DNA of 55,563 nucleotides from Bacteroidaceae bacterium (GTDB taxonomy: Bacteria > Bacteroidota > Bacteroidia > Bacteroidales > Bacteroidaceae): positions 1-55,563 of the forward strand of contig JAFUYM010000051.1 in assembly GCA_017470525.1 (NCBI GenBank). The letters are read 5' to 3'. The notes under the pieces were generated by a model. The model ran no database searches, had not been told where the DNA came from, and saw nothing but the letters and a program-made list of their open reading frames with translations. The translations under genes were made by a program, and so were the position numbers. Numbering within the stretch: the stretch's first letter is position 1; each line of letters starts with the position of its first letter. Shown here piece after piece: positions 33,411 to 40,083 of this stretch.

Positions 33411-33644
33411 TTACGCAGCCCGCCCTATGTCGTGCAGGAACTCTGGTGCAAGGTCGGCGCCATTGGCCCACTCAATGGTGTAGCCCGTCAGGCCGTACTG
33501 GATGAACTTGTCGCGGTCAAGCAACTCGCCGAACACCTCGCCCGTCAGATAGGGTTTCAGGTCGCAGAGTTTGCGCGTGCCGTCGTTGAAGGTGAGCAGC
33601 AACTCGTAATCCTTCACATAATCAACATCGGTTACTTTTAGCAT
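33411..33644 (-). CDS. DUF2442 domain protein
   Basis: 77 residues. YELLLTFNDGTRKLCDLKPYL followed by YTIEWANGADLAPEFLHD is the DUF2442 pattern. These small proteins are often found next to DUF4160 proteins, as here (15 nt apart), and such pairs have been proposed as toxin-antitoxin-like; biochemical function is unknown to me. It ends near a bidirectional terminator. Confidence 0.85.
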   Translation of the reverse strand: MLKVTDVDYVKDYELLLTFNDGTRKLCDLKPYLTGEVFGELLDRDKFIQYGLTGYTIEWANGADLAPEFLHDIGRAA

Positions 33645-33659
33645 ATCGTTCTCCTTTCT

Positions 33660-33917
33660 TTATTTAAGTGGCTCTATTCGTCCCAACTTCTCGCCCTTCT
33701 GGGCCTTTTCCCAAAGGGTGAGGATTTCAGCCTCGTGCAAGTCCATCCATTCGTTCACCTTGGCAATGACCTTCGACGGGGCTTTGCCGCTCACCACACG
33801 GTCTAGCACACTGATGGTGCACTCATATTCGCCGTAGGTGAAGTGTATGTGCGGCGGATTATGGTCGCGCCAGTAGAGGCTGATGATGATTCCAAAGAAT
33901 TTGCTAATTTCCGGCAT
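33660..33917 (-). CDS. DUF4160 domain protein
   Basis: 85 residues. MPEISKFFGIIISLYWRDHN and then PPHIHFTYGEYE with the conserved His pair, and VNEWMDLHEAEILTLWEKA at the end, match DUF4160. It is the first gene of a two-gene unit with the DUF2442 protein and has its own promoter 30 nt upstream. Likely partner of the second gene; toxin or antitoxin role is not shown by sequence. Confidence 0.88.
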   Translation of the reverse strand: MPEISKFFGIIISLYWRDHNPPHIHFTYGEYECTISVLDRVVSGKAPSKVIAKVNEWMDLHEAEILTLWEKAQKGEKLGRIEPLK

Positions 33918-33946
33918 AATACTTTCGTTATATTGTTCTGTGGTTG

Positions 33947-33954
33947 CAAAGGTA
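33947..33954 (-). promoter_or_regulatory. -7 promoter element of the DUF4160-DUF2442 pair
   Basis: Read on the - strand: TACCTTTG, 30 nt before the start at 33917. Confidence 0.65.
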
Positions 33955-33990
33955 CTAAAAGTTTTTGAATTATAGTACGTTTCAGAGAGA

Positions 33991-34038
33991 AAAATAAAAA
34001 AGCGGGCGAAGATGCATCGTTTTGCTATCTTCGCCCGC
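33991..34038 (-). terminator. Terminator left behind by a lost dehydrogenase gene
   Basis: 12-bp perfect stem GCGGGCGAAGAT/ATCTTCGCCCGC, followed on the - strand by TTTTTTATTTTT. It lies 30 nt after the stop of the dehydrogenase remnant and still matches its direction. Confidence 0.75.
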
Positions 34039-34067
34039 CATAAGTCGCTGCTTCGTGCCGTTATGTT

Positions 34068-34150
34068 TTATCTGCAATTATAACCTCCGTCAACGTTGAG
34101 GATAGTTCCTGTCAGGAACGACGATTTCACCAAACAGGCGCTAAACAAAT
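34068..34150 (-). pseudogene. C-terminal remnant of a short-chain dehydrogenase
   Basis: Translation on the - strand ends SSFLTGTILNVDGGYNCR and a stop (34070-34068). SSFLTGT..VDGGY is the conserved C-terminal signature of FabG-like short-chain dehydrogenases. Only about 20-25 residues remain recognisable, and no upstream part of the gene is present. In the 33918-34269 gap I see only this remnant and the two terminators. Confidence 0.7.
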
Positions 34151-34204
34151 TACTGATGGGGGAAACAGAAACCTTCTTTTGAATCAAAAACAAATTCACT
34201 AAAG

Positions 34205-34243
34205 TCAAAAAAACAGCCAGGCTCGAAGTAGAGTCTGGCTGTT
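34205..34243 (-). terminator. Terminator of the HXXEE gene
   Basis: 9-bp perfect stem AACAGCCAG/CTGGCTGTT with a 14-nt loop and T-runs on both sides; it follows the HXXEE gene by about 27 nt. Confidence 0.75.
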
Positions 34244-34269
34244 TTTGGTGCTATGCAATATTCTATCAG

Positions 34270-34878
34270 TTACTTTTTATTCCATTGCCGCCTAACCATC
34301 TTGGGCATGTCGCTGTAGTTGATGCCAACCATCAGGGTCATCGTTTTCTGAAGCATCCCAAAGCAGAGAATCATGATAAGGGGGCCAAACACATAGTCCT
34401 GCCACTTGCCAAGGTCGTTGCTGACGAGGTGAGCAATCATCAATCCGCTGACCACCAGTTCCAGCCATGCCGTAGCGGCACCTGGGGTGTAGAAGTGCTT
34501 CATGTGGAAAAGGCGAATGCCCATAGTGTGGACGAAACCCTCGATGATGCCGAAAGTGGCTACGACCATCGTTATCATCGGCACATCGTGATAAATGAAC
34601 GGCACAATGCTCAGCAGGAGCAGCAGAATGCCGGCAGGAATGCGGCTGGCACGTTTGATTTCATCACTCGGCTCAATCTGAATCATCCCTGTAATCAGTT
34701 TGAGGAAGCCGCCGGGATAGTAGCCTTCTTCCCACTCGTGCAGGATGAACAGGAAGGCATCAATCACTACCAGTTTCTGAATCACGGACAGTTCGCCCAA
34801 CATGGCGGCGTAAACGATGAATGTCATGGCAAGCACGGTGTAAATTTCCAGTGCATAATGTTTGATGAATTTGGTCAT
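34270..34878 (-). CDS. HXXEE domain membrane protein
   Basis: 202 residues from the ATG at 34878 (MTKFIKHYALEIY). The name-giving motif is LHEWEEGYYPGGF near residue 46, and a second His motif HTMGIRLFHMKHFYTPG lies near residue 115. Five or so hydrophobic segments are visible, so it is an inner-membrane protein. Function is unknown; the conserved His and Glu residues suggest metal binding (inference). Monocistronic, with its own promoter and terminator. Confidence 0.8.
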   Translation of the reverse strand: MTKFIKHYALEIYTVLAMTFIVYAAMLGELSVIQKLVVIDAFLFILHEWEEGYYPGGFLKLITGMIQIEPSDEIKRASRIPAGILLLLLSIVPFIYHDVPMITMVVATFGIIEGFVHTMGIRLFHMKHFYTPGAATAWLELVVSGLMIAHLVSNDLGKWQDYVFGPLIMILCFGMLQKTMTLMVGINYSDMPKMVRRQWNKK

Positions 34879-34906
34879 AATAGTATTTGTTTTAAAGTTC
34901 GCGAGG

Positions 34907-34914
34907 CAAAGATA
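34907..34914 (-). promoter_or_regulatory. -7 promoter element of the HXXEE gene
   Basis: Read on the - strand: TATCTTTG, about 30 nt before the start at 34878. Confidence 0.65.
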
Positions 34915-35113
34915 CTGAAAACTTTCCACATCGCCATGGATACGGCAGAAAAATTTGGAAGAATAGTATCATTTGCAGCCGATGAGGGATTAGCCCGTAT
35001 CCACCTCGGTCTTTCGCCCAATAGTACTTCTGCCTATAGCCACATAGTACTTCTGTTTATAGCCGTGAACGACCAATGAGTTTTACGGGCTGCGACCTTA
35101 GATTCATTGTATG

Positions 35114-35147
35114 GATTGTACAATTCATACAACAGATTGTACAATTC
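35114..35147. promoter_or_regulatory. Paired palindromic sites upstream of the HU-like gene
   Basis: GATTGTACAATTC occurs twice (35114-35126, 35135-35147), 21 bp apart or two helical turns, and each contains the palindrome ATTGTACAAT. They lie about 70-100 bp before the promoter at 35216. The rest of the 34930-35334 gap contains a 20-bp near-tandem repeat (ATAGTACTTCTG..TATAGCC at 35021-35066) and no convincing gene. Confidence 0.4.
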
Positions 35148-35215
35148 TAAGTATGGATTACAAGATTCATAGAATGGTTTGCAGAGAAGAATTTGGTGCT
35201 TTCGGCGGAAAAGAG

Positions 35216-35223
35216 TATCTTTG
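35216..35223 (+). promoter_or_regulatory. -7 promoter element of the HU-like gene
   Basis: TATCTTTG, about 110 nt before the ATG at 35335. Confidence 0.6.
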
Positions 35224-35334
35224 CAGATGGAAAGATAGCGGGAAAGCCAACGGCTTGATGCCTGTCACCATTCTGACTGCAAAGTTACAAAAAATAAAGT
35301 AAAAAGCAACTATTTTTTACACCTTATATATTAT

Positions 35335-35955
35335 ATGGAATACACTTTTCAAGAAATGCCGGATGTACACGGCAATGGCGAGCGAAAGGTCTTTCCGAAG
35401 GCTACGCATTGTTCGCAAATCTCTAACGACTTCTTCGTGGCGGGCTTGTCGCACCGCACGTCGTATGGGAAAGGCACCATCGAAGGGGTGGTGCAGGAAC
35501 TGACTGAGGAACTGGATAGTTATCTGACCCTCGGCCACTCGGTGAAGGTGGACGGGCTGGGCACGTTCAACATCTCCCTGGGCATGAAGGAGGGGCACGA
35601 AACGGAGGAGGTGAAGGAGGGGGATGAACGGTATGACACCTACGGGGTGTATATCAAGACCATCAACTTCATTCCCGACCAGCGGTGGCTCCACCGCCTG
35701 CGTCGCAGCACAGAGTTGCACAAGGTGGGCGAGGTGAAGAAACTCTACCAGCGGGAAACGACGCTGGAGGAACGTCGGCTGTGGGTGCTCAATTATCTGG
35801 AAGAGCATCCCTACATGCGGGTGCGTGATTACATCTACGGCACACAAACTCCCCGCTCCACCGCCCTGCGAGAACTGCACAAGTTCGTGGACGACCCCGA
35901 CAGTGGCATCAAGGTCAGCGGCCGCGGAAGCCATAAGGTATTTGTAAAGGAATAA
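35335..35955 (+). CDS. HU/HIG-type DNA-binding protein with C-terminal extension
   Basis: 206 residues. Residues about 20-120 follow the Bacteroidetes HU-HIG pattern (FFVAGLSHRTSYGKGTIEGV, LGHSVKVDGLGTFNISLG), a relative of histone-like HU in which the helix pair and beta arm are kept. The C-terminal 70 residues (TTLEERRLWVLNYLEEHPYM and RSTALRELHKFVDD) look like a winged-helix domain. It probably binds DNA non-specifically and shapes the nucleoid; a regulatory role is possible. The gene leads a short + strand series with YjbQ. Confidence 0.8.
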   Translation: MEYTFQEMPDVHGNGERKVFPKATHCSQISNDFFVAGLSHRTSYGKGTIEGVVQELTEELDSYLTLGHSVKVDGLGTFNISLGMKEGHETEEVKEGDERYDTYGVYIKTINFIPDQRWLHRLRRSTELHKVGEVKKLYQRETTLEERRLWVLNYLEEHPYMRVRDYIYGTQTPRSTALRELHKFVDDPDSGIKVSGRGSHKVFVKE

Positions 35956-35961
35956 TGAGGA

Positions 35962-36381
35962 ATGTTTATGATAGAACAAGTAGAAATAACCTTAAGACCG
36001 AAGTCTCGCGGCTTTCATCTGGTGACCAGCGAGATTCTGAGTCAGTTGCCCCAATTGCCTAAGACGGGCATCATCAACATCTTCTGCAAACACACGAGTT
36101 GCGGACTAAGCATCAATGAAAATGCAGACCCGGATGTGCGTGTGGATATGGAAACCATCTTCAACCGCCTTGTTCCAGAGAACCGTCCAGAGTACGAGCA
36201 TACGTTGGAAGGGGCTGATGACATGCCTGCTCATGCGAAGTCAACGCTGAGTGGTGTGAGTCTGACCATTCCTATCACCAACGGACACCTGAACATAGGA
36301 ACTTGGCAAGGCATCTACTTCTGCGAATACAGGAATTACGGTGGAGCAAGAAGGCTGGTCGTAACAATTATGGGAGAATAA
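35962..36381 (+). CDS. YjbQ family protein (UPF0047)
   Basis: 139 residues. The family signatures HTSCGLSINENADPDVR (His and Asp) and DDMPAHAKSTL (His) are complete, and GTWQGIYFCEYRN follows. Members are described as having weak thiamine-phosphate synthase activity in vitro; the true role is unclear. It starts 6 nt after the HU-like gene, so the two are co-transcribed. ATG at 35968 is an alternative start. Confidence 0.9.
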   Translation: MFMIEQVEITLRPKSRGFHLVTSEILSQLPQLPKTGIINIFCKHTSCGLSINENADPDVRVDMETIFNRLVPENRPEYEHTLEGADDMPAHAKSTLSGVSLTIPITNGHLNIGTWQGIYFCEYRNYGGARRLVVTIMGE

Positions 36382-36471
36382 GATTCGTTCTTTCCTCAAT
36401 CGCACCGAAGAATATGACAAAGTTGACATTGAGCATTTAACAAGCAAAGACGCAATAGAATTGACAAGCAA

Positions 36472-37686
36472 ATGAGACCACTATCAACAAGAACGGCTGG
36501 CTTTACGGATTCCATTATCCGACGAATGACCCGCATATCAAACAAGTACGGAGCCATCAATCTCTCGCAGGGATTCCCTGACTTCGACCCTCCACGTGAG
36601 ATAACAGACCGTCTGGCAGAGATTGCTCCCAGTGGGCCACATCAGTATGCCATTACTTGGGGAGCACAGAACTTCCGTGAGGCTCTGGCAAAGAAACAGA
36701 GCCGTTTCACGGGACTGCCCATCGACCCTGACAAAAACATCGTCGTGACCTGTGGCTCAACCGAGGCGATGATGGCAGCGATGATGACGGTGGTAAATCC
36801 CGGCGACAAGGTAGCTATCTTCTCGCCGTTCTATGAGAACTATACGGCAGACACCATCCTCTCGGGTGCTGAGCCTGTGTATATCTCGCTTGTTCCTCCG
36901 ACCTTTGGATTCGATGCCAACCTGCTTGAAGATGCTTTTCGCCAAGGTGCGAAGGCACTGGTGCTCTGCAATCCCTCCAACCCTTGCGGCAAGGTCTTCA
37001 CTCGCGAAGAACTTCAGGCGATAGCAGATATAATAATAAGGTATGATGGCTATGTGATAACCGATGAGGTGTATGAGCACATCGTCTATGCCCCTTACAA
37101 GCATGTTTATATCTCGACACTACCAGGCATGTGGGAACGCACGATTTCATGCAGTTCACTCTCCAAGACTTATAGCATCACAGGCTGGCGACTGGGGTAT
37201 GTCGTTGCCCCAGAGTGCATCATCGACCGCGTGAAGAAGGTGCATGACTTCCTGACCGTTGGTGCTGCCGCTCCGCTGATGGAGGCTGCCACCGTAGGAC
37301 TCTGTTTCCCTGACAGATACTACGACGAACTACAAGCACACTATACCCACATGAAGCAATTCTTCTGTGACGGGTTACGCCAATTCGGTCTTGACTTTAC
37401 AGAGCCTCAGGGAGCCTATTACGTGATGCTTGATGTCTCGAAGTATGGTGTGAAGGACGACCTCCACTTCTGCGAATGGCTGGCAGAGCATGTCGGCGTT
37501 GGTGCCGTTCCTGGCAGTTGCTTCTTCCGTGAAAGGCTACGGGTAGGCGAGCACGGCTCGGGAATGGATATGCACCATCTTATCCGTTTTCACTTTGCCA
37601 AGCGTGACGACACTTTGAATGCCGCTCTCGACCGACTTTCTGAACTTGACAGCAAGGCTAAAGGCTACCTTTCCTCCACGTTCTGA
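36472..37686 (+). CDS. PLP-dependent aminotransferase, class I/II (methionine aminotransferase-like)
   Basis: 404 residues. INLSQGFPDFDPPREI at the N terminus, NPSNPCGKVFTREEL, DEVYEH and the PLP lysine in SSLSKTYSITGWRLGYV are typical of fold-type I aminotransferases; SQGFPDFDPP is close to the YbdL methionine or kynurenine aminotransferase group. Substrate is not certain. It starts 90 nt after the YjbQ gene. Confidence 0.88.
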   Translation: MRPLSTRTAGFTDSIIRRMTRISNKYGAINLSQGFPDFDPPREITDRLAEIAPSGPHQYAITWGAQNFREALAKKQSRFTGLPIDPDKNIVVTCGSTEAMMAAMMTVVNPGDKVAIFSPFYENYTADTILSGAEPVYISLVPPTFGFDANLLEDAFRQGAKALVLCNPSNPCGKVFTREELQAIADIIIRYDGYVITDEVYEHIVYAPYKHVYISTLPGMWERTISCSSLSKTYSITGWRLGYVVAPECIIDRVKKVHDFLTVGAAAPLMEAATVGLCFPDRYYDELQAHYTHMKQFFCDGLRQFGLDFTEPQGAYYVMLDVSKYGVKDDLHFCEWLAEHVGVGAVPGSCFFRERLRVGEHGSGMDMHHLIRFHFAKRDDTLNAALDRLSELDSKAKGYLSSTF

Positions 37687-37832
37687 GAACTTTTTGGAAT
37701 CTTTTGAACCCAAACAGATTCGTTAATTTAAGTTAAAGTCCATTTTAGCCATCCCCGATAAACTTGCAATTCCTACTTTTTGGTAACTATGAGACCGTTT
37801 GGTGACTTCTTGTGGGAGTGGAAAAAGTGCCG

Positions 37833-37840
37833 TAACTTTG
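37833..37840 (+). promoter_or_regulatory. -7 promoter element of the cupin-macro-sirtuin operon
   Basis: TAACTTTG, about 53 nt before the cupin start at 37893. Confidence 0.65.
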
Positions 37841-37892
37841 CACCAGAAAACAAGAAAGAACAAGAAGTTTAACAATTAAAAAATGTAAGACA

Positions 37893-38348
37893 ATGAAAGC
37901 AATTGAGACAATCAAGACTGGCAAGAACTTTGCCGCAGTGAACGTAGGTAAGATGAGTGAGATTATCGAGCATGAGTTGCCGATGGGACCCGATGTGGTG
38001 ATTCGTGGTAAAGTGTTTGGTGGAGGGGCAGTTGGTGCCACTGGCAGCGAGTTCAGTTTTCAGACCTTAGTGCCGGGACAGGACAGCGGTTTCCTCCACA
38101 CGCACAAGACCCACGAAGAACTCTACTTCATCCTCAAGGGCGAAGGGCAGTATCAAGTGGATGGCGAGATTTTCCCTGTGAAGGAAGGCAGCATCATCCG
38201 TGTGTCACCAGATGGCAAACGTGCTTTGAAAAACTCGGGCAAGGAGGACTTGACGATGCTTTGCATCCAGTACAAAGCCAATGCCTTCACCGAAGCAGAC
38301 AGTCCGATGACCGATGGCGTGATTCTGCAAGAGCCTCTGAATTGGTAA
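37893..38348 (+). CDS. Cupin domain protein linked to the macrodomain-sirtuin pair
   Basis: 151 residues. HTHKTHEELYFILKGEGQY is the first cupin motif with metal-binding His and Glu; the second motif region is IIRVSPDGKRALKNSG. A single conserved beta-barrel, metal-binding, enzymatic or sugar/amino-acid-binding role unknown. Its stop codon overlaps the macrodomain start by one base (TAATG), so the genes are coupled. It could be the substrate or the small-molecule partner of the ADP-ribosylation system (inference). Confidence 0.85.
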   Translation: MKAIETIKTGKNFAAVNVGKMSEIIEHELPMGPDVVIRGKVFGGGAVGATGSEFSFQTLVPGQDSGFLHTHKTHEELYFILKGEGQYQVDGEIFPVKEGSIIRVSPDGKRALKNSGKEDLTMLCIQYKANAFTEADSPMTDGVILQEPLNW

Positions 38349-39097
38349 TGATGGACAGGCTTGCAAACATAGACAAGGTGGTGGAGCATCTGATGGAGGA
38401 CGAGGGTGTCCGCTATCGGATGCCCACTTCTTTGGCGGAACGGCAGCGGCTGATGCGTGCCTTGATGAATGTGTGGCAACCTCATCCTGTCAGCCAAGAA
38501 CTGTTGGAGGCACAAGACCGAGAGTTGCAGAGGCAGCGTGAGGAGAGAGGCGTGGTGGAGTTTGAGGAGGAAGGGCTGTTCCTTTGGCAAGGTGACATCA
38601 CTCGACTGAAGGTGGATGCGATTGTGAACGCTGCCAACTCGCAGATGTTGGGCTGTTGGGTGCCGCTGCACAACTGCATCGACAACTGCATCCATTCGGC
38701 TGCTGGCATTCAGTTGAGGGCGGAATGTGACCAACTAATGAAGGCACAAGGACACGACGAGCCGACGGGCAAGGCAAAAATCACGAAGGGCTATAACCTG
38801 CCCGCCAAACACGTGATTCACACCGTAGGGCCGATTATCGAAAATGGCATCCCCACGCCCGAACAGGAAGAGCAATTGGCATCGTGCTACCGTTCGTGCC
38901 TCGCCATCGCAGAGGAGCATCACTTGCAGAGCATCGCCTTCTGTTGCATCTCGACGGGGGTGTTTCACTTCCCCAATCAACGGGCGGCGGAGATTGCCGT
39001 GGAAACCGTCAAAAACTTTCCACGCCGTTCGCTCAAAACCATCGTTTTCAATGTGTTTTTAGACAAAGACTATGACATCTATCAAAAACTTCTTTAG
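38348..39097 (+). CDS. Zinc-containing macrodomain ADP-ribosylhydrolase
   Basis: 249 residues. The macrodomain core starts near residue 76 (LFLWQGDITRLKVDAIVNAA, the ADP-ribose loop). The Zn-macro signature follows: NSQMLGCWVPLHNCID with Cys103, His108 and Cys110. The second loop is CCISTGVFHFPNQRAA. Known Zn-macrodomains (as in Staphylococcus and Streptococcus) remove ADP-ribose from proteins modified by class M sirtuins, and the next gene is such a sirtuin. The start at 38348 is chosen for its overlap with the cupin stop and because the N-terminal helical extension of this subfamily begins there. Confidence 0.9.
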   Translation: MMDRLANIDKVVEHLMEDEGVRYRMPTSLAERQRLMRALMNVWQPHPVSQELLEAQDRELQRQREERGVVEFEEEGLFLWQGDITRLKVDAIVNAANSQMLGCWVPLHNCIDNCIHSAAGIQLRAECDQLMKAQGHDEPTGKAKITKGYNLPAKHVIHTVGPIIENGIPTPEQEEQLASCYRSCLAIAEEHHLQSIAFCCISTGVFHFPNQRAAEIAVETVKNFPRRSLKTIVFNVFLDKDYDIYQKLL

Positions 39098-39956
39098 CCG
39101 TCCGCAACCAGCCACATTGCCGTTGGAGGAAAGGCTTGCCAAAGTGCAGCGGTTGTTGCACGAGGCTGACCATGTGCTCATTGGGGCTGGGGCTGGGTTG
39201 TCGGCTGCCGCAGGGTTGGAGTATTCGGGGGAGGATTTTGAGCGGGAGTTCCGTCCGTGGATAGAGAAGTATGGCATCACCGACCTCTATTCCTCCTCGT
39301 TCTATCCCTTCGAGACGGAGGAGGAGCGGTGGGCATATTGGGCAAAGCACATCTGGTTTGCCCGTTACCGTCCTGAGGCGGCGCCACTATATCGGGAGTT
39401 GCTGGAAGTGGTCAAGGGGAAAGACTATTTCGTGGTGACCACCAATGTAGATGGGCAGTTTGAGAAAGCAGGGTTTGACACGGAGCGTCTCTTTGCCGTG
39501 CAGGGTGACTATGCCTATCTGCAACCTCGAAGCGGAGAGCCTAAAGTGCTCTATCACAATCAGGAATGGGTGGAGAAAGCCCTTGCTGCCATTCATGACT
39601 GCCGCATCCCCTCGGAGTTGGTGCCTCGTGTGCCTGAGACAGGCGAACTAATGAGTCCCAACCTCCGTTGCGACGACACTTTTGTGGAGGATGAGCATTG
39701 GAACCTGCAAGCCGACCGCTACCAGCAGTTCATTGACAATGTCCGTGGCGACCGCCTTCTGCTCTTGGAATTCGGCATCGGGTTCAACACCCCCGTCATC
39801 ATCCGTTTCCCTTTCGAACGGATGGCTGCCCAGTATCCTCACACCACCCTTGTCCGCTTCAACCGCGACTATCCGCAGTTGATGACGCCCCATGTGACGA
39901 ATTTCATCGCCTTCACCGAAGACCTTCCTCTGCTGCTTCCGCATCTTTGTAAGTAA
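39072..39956 (+). CDS. Class M sirtuin (SirTM) protein ADP-ribosyltransferase
   Basis: 294 residues. The Sir2 NAD motif is LIGAGAGLSAAAGLEYSG (36-53); TTNVDGQF (123-130) replaces the usual TQNID, and VQGDYAYLQ (143-151) has Gln where deacetylase sirtuins have the catalytic His. That His to Gln change is the hallmark of class M sirtuins, which ADP-ribosylate rather than deacetylate. Its start overlaps the macrodomain gene by 26 nt. In Gram-positive pathogens the operon includes lipoylated GcvH-L and LplA2; neither is present here, so the target is probably different. Confidence 0.88.
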   Translation: MTSIKNFFSRPQPATLPLEERLAKVQRLLHEADHVLIGAGAGLSAAAGLEYSGEDFEREFRPWIEKYGITDLYSSSFYPFETEEERWAYWAKHIWFARYRPEAAPLYRELLEVVKGKDYFVVTTNVDGQFEKAGFDTERLFAVQGDYAYLQPRSGEPKVLYHNQEWVEKALAAIHDCRIPSELVPRVPETGELMSPNLRCDDTFVEDEHWNLQADRYQQFIDNVRGDRLLLLEFGIGFNTPVIIRFPFERMAAQYPHTTLVRFNRDYPQLMTPHVTNFIAFTEDLPLLLPHLCK

Positions 39957-40046
39957 AATAGCGGCAAAATCCCATTTCTTTCAAAAAAAGTATACCGAAA
40001 GGCTAATTATGAACTGTGAATGATGAATTATCAATTAAAAAATCTT

Positions 40047-40054
40047 TATCTTTG
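40047..40054 (+). promoter_or_regulatory. -7 promoter element of the TPR kinase gene
   Basis: TATCTTTG, 30 nt before the ATG at 40084. Confidence 0.65.
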
Positions 40055-40083
40055 CAGCAAATTACCTTTTAATTGATAGTTAT

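Noticed and set aside
35111-35302. 63-codon + strand frame in the 34930-35334 gap
   Set aside because: The start lies in the GATTGTACAATTC repeats, it crosses the promoter at 35216, and the residues resemble no protein.
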